DNA from: an uncultured Pelagibacteraceae bacterium
GTDB taxonomy: Bacteria; Pseudomonadota; Alphaproteobacteria; Pelagibacterales; Pelagibacteraceae
DNA: 49,573 bases
Direction of reading: 5' to 3'
Assembly: GCA_902570695.1 (NCBI GenBank)
Contig: CACFZE010000008.1
Span: 22,501 to 72,073 of the forward strand
Shown here: positions 42,247 to 49,478 of the stretch, piece by piece
Numbering within the stretch: position 1 is the first letter of the stretch
Layout: each line of letters opens with the position of its first letter
Position numbers and translations under genes: made by a program
The notes under the pieces: model-generated
Databases searched by the model: none
What the model was told of the DNA's origin: nothing
Seen by the model: only the letters and a program-made list of their open reading frames with translations

Positions 42247-43651
42247 TCAGGTTCTCCTTGTCAAATGTAATTTGAGTATTTTCTGATTTTTTCCATTCTT
42301 CTCTAGATAAATTTCTTGAAGTTTCTTCTAAATTTGGGACTAATTTTTTTATAGTAATTTTATTATTTTTAAATTCATCATCTCCACAAAGAATTACAGC
42401 TGGTGAGCTCCTTTTATCTGCATATTTTAATTGAGATTTTAAACCAGAGTCTCCCAGATAAACTTCGGATCTTATGTTTTGATTTCTTAGTTGTGACAAC
42501 AATTCATAATAATTAGAGAGATATTTTTGATCTAGAACACATATAATTATTGGTGAATTATTTTTTACCTTGATTTTATTTAACTGAACTAATGCGTATA
42601 ACAAACGATCAAGGCCTATGGAAACTCCTGTTGCAGATAAGTCTACTTTTTTAAATCTTGAAACTAAAGAATTGTATCTTCCACCTCCACCAACTGAGCC
42701 AAACTCCACCTCTTGATTTTTTTGATTTTTGACTTTAAATGTTAAATTTGCTTCAAATATTGGGCCATCATAATATTCAAGTCCTCTAATAACTTCAGGA
42801 GAAAAAATTATTTGATCAAAATTAGTTGAATAATTTAATCCGTCTAATACTTTATTTAATTCATCAATACCATCTTCAATTAATTTGTTTGATATAGCTG
42901 ACTTAATTTCATCTAGAGATTTCATATTTATAAAACTAACTATTTCTTCAGCTTGATTATCGGAGAGGTTTGCTCCAATAGTTTTATCACCAGATTTGTC
43001 TTCACGTCCAGTTGTAAGCAATTGTTTAACACCATCAGTTCCAACTCTATCAAGTTTATCTATAGCTCTCAAAACAGTAAGTTGTTGTTTGCTTTCTGAA
43101 ATTTTTAAATTTTCAATAAGACCCTGTATTAATTTCCTATTACTCAACTTGATTTGATATTGATTTTTTTCTAAGCCACAGAAGTATAATGTGTCAGCTA
43201 AAAGATTGCACATCTCGGCATCTGCTAAAAGGTTATTAGATCCAACAATGTCACAATCAGCTTGAGTAAACTCTCTAAATCTTCCAGGTCCAGGTTTCTC
43301 ATTTCGCCATACATTACCGATTTGGTATCTTTTAAAAGGATTTGAGATATTTAAATAATTTTGAGACACGTATCTTGCTAATGGTGCAGTTAAATCATAA
43401 CGCAATGATATCCAACTATCATTTTCCTCTTGAAAACCAAATACACCAGAGCTTGGTCTATCTTCATCTGGTAAAAATTTTCCTATATTTTCTGATATTT
43501 CAAAACTTGGAGTTTCTAGTTTAGAAAAACCAAATTTTAAAAAATTTTCTTCAATCTTAGCAATTAAGTTTTCTTTTAATGCTAATTCGCTACCGTATCT
43601 ATCAACAAAACCCGAAGGGTTATTGGCTGATAATTTTTTTTCTTTATTCAT
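42221..43651 (-). CDS. hisS: Histidine-tRNA ligase
   Basis: A 476-residue class II synthetase. The start is the ATG at 43651 (MNKEKKLSANNPSGFVDRYG). A longer frame running to 43717 would read through tRNA-His. Motif 2 region is RYQIGNVWRNEKPGPGRFREFTQADCDIVG. The histidine-specific motifs are GLEYYDGPIFEA and GGGGRYNSLVSRF, and the C-terminal anticodon-binding domain is intact. Only four bases separate the encoded CCA of tRNA-His from this start codon. It must recognise a tRNA-His lacking G-1, which is the alphaproteobacterial situation. Confidence 0.95.
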   Translation of the reverse strand: MNKEKKLSANNPSGFVDRYGSELALKENLIAKIEENFLKFGFSKLETPSFEISENIGKFLPDEDRPSSGVFGFQEENDSWISLRYDLTAPLARYVSQNYLNISNPFKRYQIGNVWRNEKPGPGRFREFTQADCDIVGSNNLLADAEMCNLLADTLYFCGLEKNQYQIKLSNRKLIQGLIENLKISESKQQLTVLRAIDKLDRVGTDGVKQLLTTGREDKSGDKTIGANLSDNQAEEIVSFINMKSLDEIKSAISNKLIEDGIDELNKVLDGLNYSTNFDQIIFSPEVIRGLEYYDGPIFEANLTFKVKNQKNQEVEFGSVGGGGRYNSLVSRFKKVDLSATGVSIGLDRLLYALVQLNKIKVKNNSPIIICVLDQKYLSNYYELLSQLRNQNIRSEVYLGDSGLKSQLKYADKRSSPAVILCGDDEFKNNKITIKKLVPNLEETSRNLSREEWKKSENTQITFDKENLIDEIKKLI

Positions 43652-43655
43652 TTTT

Positions 43656-43732
43656 TGGTACACGGGGACAGATTCGAACTGTCGACCTTCGGTTCCACAA
43701 ACCGCTGCTCTAACCAACTGAGCTACCCGTGC
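43656..43732 (-). tRNA. tRNA-His (GTG), CCA encoded
   Basis: A 77-base cloverleaf on the minus strand. The acceptor arm GCACGGG pairs with CCCGTGT, the D arm has TAGCTCAGTTGG, and the anticodon loop TTGTGGA gives GTG. The T loop is TTCGAAT and CCA is encoded. Position 1:72 is G:U with A73, and the base before G1 is A, so the usual extra G-1 is absent. This matches the noncanonical tRNA-His of alphaproteobacteria, identified by U72 and A73. It lies directly before hisS. Confidence 0.97.
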
Positions 43733-43789
43733 TCCTTCTATTGTTTTATACTAAATGTGGATAAAATTAAATTTATAAATAATTAAATA

Positions 43790-43806
43790 GCTAGCTTTCA
43801 GCCAGC
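43790..43806 (-). promoter_or_regulatory. Stem-loop over the end of the histidine-rich leader
   Basis: On the RNA of the minus strand, GCTGGCT-GAA-AGCTAGC folds into a 7-bp stem (one G-U) with a 3-base loop that contains part of the leader stop codon. The following bases are A/T-rich but not a clean T run, so it is a weak terminator candidate or an attenuator element. Confidence 0.45.
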
Positions 43807-43857
43807 ATGAAAATGATGTCTGTGAGTTTCTCTTTTAATAATAACTAATTTATTCAT
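43798..43857 (-). CDS. Putative histidine-rich leader peptide
   Basis: A 19-codon reading frame encodes MNKLVIIKRETHRHHFHAG, with four histidines in the last eight residues. It lies 65 bases upstream of tRNA-His and on the same strand as tRNA-His-hisS-hisZ-hisG. Stem-loops lie on both sides (43790-43806, 43871-43890, 43913-43945). Histidine is rare in these AT-biased proteins, so the cluster just upstream of histidine genes suggests ribosome-mediated attenuation, as with the E. coli hisL leader. The frame has no clear Shine-Dalgarno site, and translation is unproven. Confidence 0.5.
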   Translation of the reverse strand: MNKLVIIKRETHRHHFHAG

Positions 43858-43870
43858 TGTTGTGTAAGTA

Positions 43871-43890
43871 GCATTTATTTTTTTAAATGC
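43871..43890 (-). other. Stem-loop upstream of the leader peptide
   Basis: A perfect 7-bp stem, GCATTTA and TAAATGC, with a 6-base T-rich (plus strand) loop, lies 13 bases upstream of the leader start codon. It could pair alternatively in an attenuation scheme or be incidental in AT-rich DNA. Confidence 0.35.
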
Positions 43891-43912
43891 AAGCAAGAAA
43901 AGGTTTTGCACA

Positions 43913-43945
43913 GGAATAGCTATGTTTTTTAACATACCCTATTCC
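43913..43945 (-). terminator. Long stem-loop downstream of cspA
   Basis: GGAATAG (43913-43919) pairs with CTATTCC (43939-43945). Inside, TATGTT (921-926) pairs with AACATA (931-936), giving 13 base pairs, a small bulge and a 4-base loop. It is 31 bases past the cspA stop. No T run follows on the minus strand, so it may be a 3'-end stabiliser or processing site rather than an intrinsic terminator. Confidence 0.45.
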
Positions 43946-43976
43946 TATACAAATATTTTTAATGAATTAAATTTTA

Positions 43977-44189
43977 TTAACCTAATTTTTTCAAATTTAC
44001 AGCGCTTGGACCTTTTTCACCATCTTGAATTTCGAATTCTATAGCATCGTTTTCATTCAAAAATCTTAGTCCAGCTTCTCTAACTGCACTCGCATGAACG
44101 AAACAATCTTTTTCTCCGTCTTCTCTTTCAATAAAACCGTAGCCCTTCTTTCCGTTGAACCACTTTACTTTGCCTTTTAATGTACTCAT
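43977..44189 (-). CDS. Cold-shock domain protein
   Basis: A 70-residue CspA-family protein, a single OB fold binding single-stranded RNA and DNA. RNP1 is KGYGFIER (15-22) and RNP2 is DCFVHASAV (28-36). It acts as an RNA chaperone or transcription antiterminator. It lies downstream of infA and tRNA-Phe on the same strand, after a 114-base spacer with a perfect 14-base palindrome, and upstream of the structured region before tRNA-His. Full length, no oddities. Confidence 0.95.
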   Translation of the reverse strand: MSTLKGKVKWFNGKKGYGFIEREDGEKDCFVHASAVREAGLRFLNENDAIEFEIQDGEKGPSAVNLKKLG

Positions 44190-44223
44190 ACTTTAGTTAC
44201 TCTTTCTTTGTTATTATATAATT

Positions 44224-44237
44224 AGCTATTAATAGCT
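44224..44237. promoter_or_regulatory. 14-base palindrome upstream of the cold-shock gene
   Basis: AGCTATTAATAGCT is a perfect palindrome lying 35 bases before the cold-shock start codon, probably within its 5' untranslated region or core promoter. It could be a regulator site or an RNA hairpin. The half site AATAGCT recurs at 43915-43921 and 43786-43792. Confidence 0.35.
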
Positions 44238-44303
44238 GATGGATAGGTATTAGATTTTAATTTTGAATGCAAGCATAATGATGGATATTAATACCACATG
44301 GTG

Positions 44304-44379
44304 TGGTGGCTTCGGCGGGACTCGAACCAGCGACACAAGCCTTTTCAGGGCTCTGCTCTACCAACTGAGCTACGAAGCC
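44304..44379 (-). tRNA. tRNA-Phe (GAA), CCA encoded
   Basis: A 76-base cloverleaf on the minus strand: acceptor GGCTTCG with CGAAGCC, D arm TAGCTCAGTTGGTAGAGC, anticodon loop CTGAAAA giving GAA, T loop TTCGAGT, and encoded CCA. Its 5' end is only three bases after the infA stop codon, so it is probably released from the hisD-infA transcript by RNase P. A short CCACA/TGTGG hairpin follows the CCA. Confidence 0.97.
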
Positions 44380-44382
44380 ATA

Positions 44383-44598
44383 TTAAGATCTAAAAATTAT
44401 ACGACCCTTTGATAAATCGTATGGAGATACTTCCAATTTCACTCTATCACCTTGTAAAACACGAATACGATTTTTTCTAAGTTTTCCTGCCGTATGAGCT
44501 GTAACGTTATGACCATTGTCTAGTTTAACTCTAAACATAGCATTAGGAAGAAGATCTGTTACAACACCTTCAAACTCCAACGTATCCTGTTTACTCAA
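44383..44598 (-). CDS. infA: Translation initiation factor IF-1
   Basis: A 71-residue S1-fold protein that binds the ribosomal A site during initiation. The sequence follows the family almost throughout: [41 protein letters not shown], and [20 protein letters not shown]. It starts four bases after hisD and is followed at three bases by tRNA-Phe. The hisD-infA neighbourhood is alphaproteobacterial. Confidence 0.97.
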   Translation of the reverse strand: MSKQDTLEFEGVVTDLLPNAMFRVKLDNGHNVTAHTAGKLRKNRIRVLQGDRVKLEVSPYDLSKGRIIFRS

Positions 44599-44602
44599 AT
44601 TA

Positions 44603-45865
44603 TTATCTCCTCATTCTAGATTTAATACTTTGAGCATGATTATCTAGTTCTTCATACTCAGCGAGATGTGTAGCGGATTCTCCTAATTTCTCAATACCTT
44701 TTTTTGTAAGAGTTATATGGCTAATTTTTTTATAAAATTCACTAAGATTTAGTCCAGATGAAAATTTTGCAGATCCTAAAGTTGGTAATACATGGTTTGA
44801 ACCAACATTATAATCTGAGACAGCCATTGGAGAATACTTTCCAATCATAATACTTCCTGCATTATGAATTTGATTTAAATACTTTTTATAATTAGACACA
44901 TTAATTTCTAAGTGCTCTGGAGCAACTTCATTAATTGCTTCTATTATTTGCTTATCACTTTGGGCTAACACAATTAATCCATTATTTTTTAAACTTTTTA
45001 AAACAACTCTTTTCCTTTGAACTTTTTTGATATTTTCTTTTATTTCTATATTAAATTTTTTTGCTAAATTTTTGTCTTTCGTAATTAAAATACACTGAGA
45101 ATTTACATCATGTTCTGCTTGTCCAATCATAGATGTTATAACTTGATTTAGATCAGTTTTACTATCTGCTAAAACACAAATTTCACTAGGCCCAGCGACC
45201 ATTCCTTCTGTCCCAACATCACCAAAGACTTCGCGCTTGCTTCTTGCAACATAAATATTTCCAGGCCCAACAATTTTATTGACTTTTTGAATATATGCTA
45301 AACTTGCTATAGCTTGGGCACCGCCCATTGAGTAAATTTCCTTAATTCCAACTTTTTTAGCTGCATAAAGAACAGCGGGATTTAGTTTTCCATTAAGTTT
45401 TGGATTGGCCAAAACAATTCTTTTTACACCAGAAATTTTTGCAGGTACTGCATTCATTAATAAAGTGGATGGTAAATTAGCTGGTACATAAATACCTACA
45501 GACTGTAGTGGCACATGCTTATATTCAAGTTTATTTTTAAAATTATCTACATACTTAATATTTTTTGGTTTTTGTAGTGAATGAAACTTAAAAATTCTTT
45601 TATAGGCTAAATCAATACTTTTTTTAATCTTAGGTTCTAATGTATTAATTGCTTTATTTACTTTATCTTTTGAAGGAACTATCTCAGTATTTTTACTAAA
45701 TTTTTTCTCATACTTTAAAAGTGCTTTCCTTCCATTAATTTTTATGTCTTTTAAAATTTTTGGAACTATCGAGGTGTCTACTGTTTTTCCAGATCTCCTT
45801 TTATCCAAAAAAAATACTAATTCTCTTTTATAATTTTTTTTCTTACAATTAATTACTTTTATCAT
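44603..45865 (-). CDS. hisD: Histidinol dehydrogenase
   Basis: A 420-residue zinc enzyme, the last two steps of histidine synthesis (histidinol to histidine with NAD). Conserved segments include [73 protein letters not shown] and [13 protein letters not shown]. The ATG at 45865 is preferred over a TTG two codons earlier. It overlaps the DUF2948 gene by 17 bases. It is separate from hisG-hisZ, so histidine genes are split between two nearby transcripts. Confidence 0.96.
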   Translation of the reverse strand: MIKVINCKKKNYKRELVFFLDKRRSGKTVDTSIVPKILKDIKINGRKALLKYEKKFSKNTEIVPSKDKVNKAINTLEPKIKKSIDLAYKRIFKFHSLQKPKNIKYVDNFKNKLEYKHVPLQSVGIYVPANLPSTLLMNAVPAKISGVKRIVLANPKLNGKLNPAVLYAAKKVGIKEIYSMGGAQAIASLAYIQKVNKIVGPGNIYVARSKREVFGDVGTEGMVAGPSEICVLADSKTDLNQVITSMIGQAEHDVNSQCILITKDKNLAKKFNIEIKENIKKVQRKRVVLKSLKNNGLIVLAQSDKQIIEAINEVAPEHLEINVSNYKKYLNQIHNAGSIMIGKYSPMAVSDYNVGSNHVLPTLGSAKFSSGLNLSEFYKKISHITLTKKGIEKLGESATHLAEYEELDNHAQSIKSRMRR

Positions 45866-46250
45866 TTTCAATTTTTTGGTCTTCTAATGTTACATCAATA
45901 ACTTCTGTGGACAGTGTTATAATTCCATTTTTTGAAAATAACAGTACTATTTCAAAATTTTCTTTTTTTTTAAAAATATCAATTGCGAGTAGCTCTAAAG
46001 TTAAATCTAAATTAGACTGGTTAATGTTTTTAGACTTGGAACTTTCAATAAATTCAAATTTTATAACACTATTAATAGATTTGGTACTATCTGTTTCTTT
46101 ATCTAATCTTAAAAAAGAAATTAAAAAAATTTTTGTAGATGGCAAATATTTTATATCAGAAATTTTGACTTTAGACTCTGCGCATATTGCTGATATAATT
46201 TGTAAGTCGTCTGGAGATTGAGCGATTACTTTCTTTAAAAAATTATTCAC
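45849..46250 (-). CDS. DUF2948 family protein
   Basis: A 133-residue protein with the DUF2948 beginning VIAQSPDDLQIISAICAESKVKISDIKYLP. The murA-DUF2948-hisD order is characteristic of alphaproteobacteria. It overlaps murA by one base and hisD by 17. The family has no known function. No membrane segment, signal or metal motif was seen. Confidence 0.85.
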   Translation of the reverse strand: MNNFLKKVIAQSPDDLQIISAICAESKVKISDIKYLPSTKIFLISFLRLDKETDSTKSINSVIKFEFIESSKSKNINQSNLDLTLELLAIDIFKKKENFEIVLLFSKNGIITLSTEVIDVTLEDQKIENDKSN

Positions 46251-47512
46251 TAAGATATTCTTTTTATTTTTACTCCAATTTTTTTTAATTTATTTTCAAT
46301 TTTTTCATAACCTCGATCTAAATGATATACTCTATTTATAATAGATGTTCCTCTTGAAATAAAAGCTGCTAAAACTAAAGCTACTGATGCCCTTAAATCA
46401 CTAGACATTAACTCAGCTCCCTCTAGATTATTAGTTCCTTCAATAATTGCCTTGTTACCTTTAATATTTATTTTTGCACCTAATCTTTTTAATTCTGGAA
46501 CATGCATAAATCTGTTTTCAAATATATTTTCTTCAATTGTGCTTTTTCCATTTGCTCTAGTTAATAATACCATAATTTGAGCTTGCAAATCAGTGGGGAA
46601 GTTTGGATATTCACCAGTTTTTAAAAAATCCAAACTTCTAATTTTTTTTGGCCCCTTAATTTGAATTATATTATTTGTGGTTTTTATTTTTGCACCAATT
46701 TTCTTAAGTAAATTTATCTCAGTATTAATAATTTTTGGCTCGAAGTTTTTAATTTTTAAGTTTCCACCATTTAAACATGCGGCAACACAAAATGTGCCCG
46801 CTTCAATTCTGTCATTCATGATTGAGTAAGTTATACTTTTTAATGTTTTGACACCCTCTATTTTTAAAGTTCTTTTACCGATCCATTTAATCTTAGCTCC
46901 CGCAGTTTTCAAAAAATTAGTCAGATCCTTAATCTCAGGCTCAATTGCACAATTCTTTATTGTTGATGTTCCTTTTGCAAGACAAGCAGCAAGAATTGAA
47001 TTTTCGGTAGCTCCAACTGATATTTTTGAAAATCTTATTTCTGAACCAACTAATCCTTCTCGGGCTGTTGCATTTACATATCCTTTTTCAATTTTTATTT
47101 TAACACCTAACTTTGATATAGCTTTTAAATGTATATCTATTGGTCTTACTCCTATACTACAACCACCTGGACTACTTACTTTTGCTTTTTTGTTTTTCGC
47201 CAATAAAGGACCGAGAACTAAAATTCCTGCTCTCATTGTTTTAACGAGAGAATAAGGTGCAAAAAAATTATTTTTTTTTCCTTTTGAAATTGTCGCGATT
47301 TTTTTATTACTTTTGAAGCTAATTTTTCTTCCAAGTGATTTTAACAAATTAAGCATTGTCTCTATATCTTTAACTCGTGGAAGATTTTTAATTGTTACAC
47401 TTTTATCAAAGAGTAAAGTTGCAGCGAGTATTGGTAAAGCAGCATTTTTACTTCCAGATATTGATACCTCTCCTCTGATCTTAGAGGGACCATTAATTTT
47501 AAATTTATCCAT
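46250..47512 (-). CDS. murA: UDP-N-acetylglucosamine 1-carboxyvinyltransferase
   Basis: A 420-residue enzyme, the first committed step of peptidoglycan synthesis. It begins KINGPSKIRGEVSISGSKNAALPILAATLL. The catalytic cysteine is in PGGCSIGVRPIDIHL, so the enzyme should be of the fosfomycin-sensitive Cys type. The second domain ends with RVYHLDRGYEKIENKLKKIG. It is a structural relative of AroA (27271-28596). It lies one base downstream of dcd. Confidence 0.96.
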   Translation of the reverse strand: MDKFKINGPSKIRGEVSISGSKNAALPILAATLLFDKSVTIKNLPRVKDIETMLNLLKSLGRKISFKSNKKIATISKGKKNNFFAPYSLVKTMRAGILVLGPLLAKNKKAKVSSPGGCSIGVRPIDIHLKAISKLGVKIKIEKGYVNATAREGLVGSEIRFSKISVGATENSILAACLAKGTSTIKNCAIEPEIKDLTNFLKTAGAKIKWIGKRTLKIEGVKTLKSITYSIMNDRIEAGTFCVAACLNGGNLKIKNFEPKIINTEINLLKKIGAKIKTTNNIIQIKGPKKIRSLDFLKTGEYPNFPTDLQAQIMVLLTRANGKSTIEENIFENRFMHVPELKRLGAKINIKGNKAIIEGTNNLEGAELMSSDLRASVALVLAAFISRGTSIINRVYHLDRGYEKIENKLKKIGVKIKRIS

Positions 47513-47513
47513 T

Positions 47514-48068
47514 TTAAATTTTGGGAAGCGTTACCCCTTTTTGACCCATATATTTTCCATTTCTGTCAGCATATGAAACATTGGGTTTCTCATTCCCTTT
47601 TAAAAATATAAATTGAGCTACGCCCTCATTCGCATATATTTTGGCTGGCAATGGAGTTGTGTTAGAAAACTCAAGAGTAACATGACCTTCCCATCCTGGT
47701 TCTAAAGGTGTTACATTAACAATTATTCCACATCTGGCATAAGTGGACTTACCCAAACAAATAACTAAGATATCGCTAGGAATTTTAAAATATTCTACTG
47801 TTCTTGCTAAAACAAATGAATTTGGCGGAATAATACATTCATCAGATTCTTTTGTTACAAAATTTGTTGGTTTAAAATTTTTTGGATCTACAATTTCAGA
47901 GTTAACATTAGTAAATATTTTAAACTCATTAGATACTCTTGCATCGTACCCATAAGAAGAAACACCAAATGAAATTTTTCCTTCCCTTATTTGTTTATCT
48001 TCAAATGGTGAAATCATTGCTTGTTCTTTCGCCATTTTGATTATCCAGTTATCTGATTGCACTGACAT
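47514..48068 (-). CDS. dcd: dCTP deaminase
   Basis: A 184-residue trimeric enzyme converting dCTP to dUTP for thymidylate synthesis. Conserved stretches are [70 protein letters not shown] and EGVAQFIF. Length is normal. It starts directly after the stop codon of a 33-residue basic reading frame and is followed by murA. Confidence 0.96.
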   Translation of the reverse strand: MSVQSDNWIIKMAKEQAMISPFEDKQIREGKISFGVSSYGYDARVSNEFKIFTNVNSEIVDPKNFKPTNFVTKESDECIIPPNSFVLARTVEYFKIPSDILVICLGKSTYARCGIIVNVTPLEPGWEGHVTLEFSNTTPLPAKIYANEGVAQFIFLKGNEKPNVSYADRNGKYMGQKGVTLPKI

Positions 48069-48170
48069 TTATTTATTTTTTTTATTTTTTTTTTGAAAGA
48101 TTTTTCTTTTTCTCAAGTTTTTGCGCAAAGCTTCTTCGAGTTTAGCTTTTTTATCTTTCTTCCTGTCCAT
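48069..48170 (-). CDS. Small basic hypothetical protein (33 residues)
   Basis: A short reading frame from ATG at 48170 to TAA at 48069 encodes a lysine/arginine-rich peptide beginning MDRKKDKKAKLEEALRKNL, ending in KNKKNK. The LEEALRKNLKRRK-type helix resembles small alphaproteobacterial proteins that precede dcd/murA in other genomes; this is from memory. It fills the gap between the 65-residue gene and dcd exactly, with 5 and 0 bases to spare, which supports a real gene. Function is unknown. Confidence 0.6.
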   Translation of the reverse strand: MDRKKDKKAKLEEALRKNLRKRKIFQKKNKKNK

Positions 48171-48175
48171 CTTGA

Positions 48176-48373
48176 TTACTTTTTGTCTGGATTAGTAAGG
48201 TGATCCAAAGTTATTACTTGATCGATTGGTATTGTTTTATCCTCTGGAATTTTGGGGTCACCTTGTTTGGCTATTTTTTTTGCTCTTTTTTCAGCAAGCT
48301 TTTTTTCTCTTTTAGCCTGCTTCTCCATAGCCTTAGCTCCTCTTGTCGATTTATAATCATAGTGAATTCCCAT
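48176..48373 (-). CDS. Small basic hypothetical protein (65 residues)
   Basis: A 65-residue protein starting MGIHYDYKSTRGAKAMEKQA. It contains a lysine/glutamate-rich helix (about residues 16-40: KQAKREKKLAEKRAKK) followed by an acidic, proline-containing tail ending LDHLTNPDKK. The tail IPIDQVITLDHL looks conserved rather than random. It opens the minus-strand series through dcd, murA and hisD. No function can be assigned; charge suggests RNA or ribosome contact. Confidence 0.65.
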   Translation of the reverse strand: MGIHYDYKSTRGAKAMEKQAKREKKLAEKRAKKIAKQGDPKIPEDKTIPIDQVITLDHLTNPDKK

Positions 48374-48467
48374 ATCATTTACCTAATTTAGATATAACCG
48401 ATTTTCGTAAAAAATTAAGGCAATTATTTGAAAAAAACAATTTTATACACTAATTTAACTAAAAATT

Positions 48468-48541
48468 GCCCTTATAGTTAAATGGTATAACACATCCATG
48501 GTAAGGATGAGTTTCCAGTTCAATTCTGGGTAAGGGCACCA
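48468..48541 (+). tRNA. tRNA-Thr (GGT), CCA encoded
   Basis: A 74-base cloverleaf: acceptor GCCCTTA with TAAGGGC, anticodon arm CATCC-ATGGTAA-GGATG giving anticodon GGT, T arm TCCAG-TTCAATT-CTGGG and encoded CCA. It reads ACC and ACT threonine codons. The 3' end is one base from the stop of the convergent membrane protein gene. The upstream spacer has a -10-like TATACA at 48444-48449. Confidence 0.93.
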
Positions 48542-48542
48542 G

Positions 48543-49259
48543 TTATTTGTAGAATTTTTTTTTAATTATAAATCCAGTTATAACTAAGATTATCATACCG
48601 ATTACAGGTACATAAATGTCTGGAGTTAAAATTATATCAAATATATTTGGAGGTTCTTGATTGTTTTCAATAACTTTGTTTAAGCCTGCGCCAAGTGAGG
48701 CTCCAACAAATAACTGAGGGGTCATTCCAATAACAGATCCTAAAAAGAAATTTTTAATTCTAACATTAAATAATGTTGGCAAAACGTTTGAAATAAAGAA
48801 AGGTATTCCTCCAACAAATCTATATATCAGAAAAAATGTAAATTCATTTTCTTTAAATTTTTCAGTAAGATTAGAAAACTTAGATGAAAATTTTTTTTTA
48901 ATTAAATCTTTAAAAAAATAATTTGCGCTCATGTATAAAAGAGTTGCTCCTATTGATAAACCAAACACAATAAGTATTGTTCCAATCCATTTCCCAAATA
49001 TAAATCCTCCAATTAAAAAAACTGGTGAACCAAATCCTAAGAGCATAACCCAAATAATCACTCCAATAAAAAACAATATACTAGCAATCAAAAGATTGGA
49101 ATTTTTGATATCATTTAATTTGTCTCTATTATTTTTTATAAGTTCAAAACTTGAAAAGTCGTCAAATGAGAAATAGCTAAAAAAAAGCAACAAAAAGCCA
49201 GTAACTATGGAAAGATATATAATACCGAGAATAATTTTTAATTTATTTTCATTTTCCAT
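48543..49259 (-). CDS. TVP38/TMEM64 family (VTT domain) membrane protein
   Basis: A 238-residue integral membrane protein with about six hydrophobic segments. The central VTT (SNARE-associated/DedA-like) domain is marked by GSPVFLIGGFIFGKWIGTIL, FLIYRFVGGIPFFISNVLPTLFNV and FFLGSVIGMTPQLFVGASLGAG. Relatives are lipid scramblase-like or transport-related proteins; the substrate here is unknown. It is on the minus strand between tRNA-Thr and rpmH, transcribed away from rpmH. Confidence 0.88.
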   Translation of the reverse strand: MENENKLKIILGIIYLSIVTGFLLLFFSYFSFDDFSSFELIKNNRDKLNDIKNSNLLIASILFFIGVIIWVMLLGFGSPVFLIGGFIFGKWIGTILIVFGLSIGATLLYMSANYFFKDLIKKKFSSKFSNLTEKFKENEFTFFLIYRFVGGIPFFISNVLPTLFNVRIKNFFLGSVIGMTPQLFVGASLGAGLNKVIENNQEPPNIFDIILTPDIYVPVIGMIILVITGFIIKKKFYK

Positions 49260-49283
49260 TTTGTTCTAATTTATTAAAAATCG

Positions 49284-49312
49284 CTGTACTTATATACATT
49301 AAATTGTATAAC
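49284..49312 (+). promoter_or_regulatory. Possible rpmH promoter
   Basis: A -10-like TATAAC (49307-49312) is preceded after 17 bases by a weak -35-like CTGTAC (49284-49289), about 30 bases before the rpmH start codon. Consensus-based only. Confidence 0.35.
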
Positions 49313-49343
49313 TACCGAAATTTAACAAAAAAGAAGCCTTAAT

Positions 49344-49478
49344 ATGAAACGTACATATCAACCTAGTAAAAAAGTGAGAAAAAAAAGGCATGGTTTTAGG
49401 TCTAAAATGAAGACCAAAGGTGGAAGAAAACTAATTAGAAGAAGAAGAAGTAAGGGTAGAAAAAAACTCACTGTTTAA
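49344..49478 (+). CDS. rpmH: 50S ribosomal protein L34
   Basis: A 44-residue, very basic protein starting [20 protein letters not shown] and ending [13 protein letters not shown], the standard L34 pattern. It binds 23S rRNA in the large subunit. The stop codon overlaps the rnpA start by one base (TAATG), as expected for the universal rpmH-rnpA pair, often near the replication origin in bacteria. Confidence 0.97.
   Translation: MKRTYQPSKKVRKKRHGFRSKMKTKGGRKLIRRRRSKGRKKLTV

Noticed and set aside
43652..43717. N-terminal extension of hisS
   Set aside because: The extension is a translation of the tRNA-His gene; HisS homologues begin at the ATG at 43651.
46848..47255. 135-residue plus-strand frame opposite murA
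   Set aside because: It is a shadow of murA with no recognisable family features.
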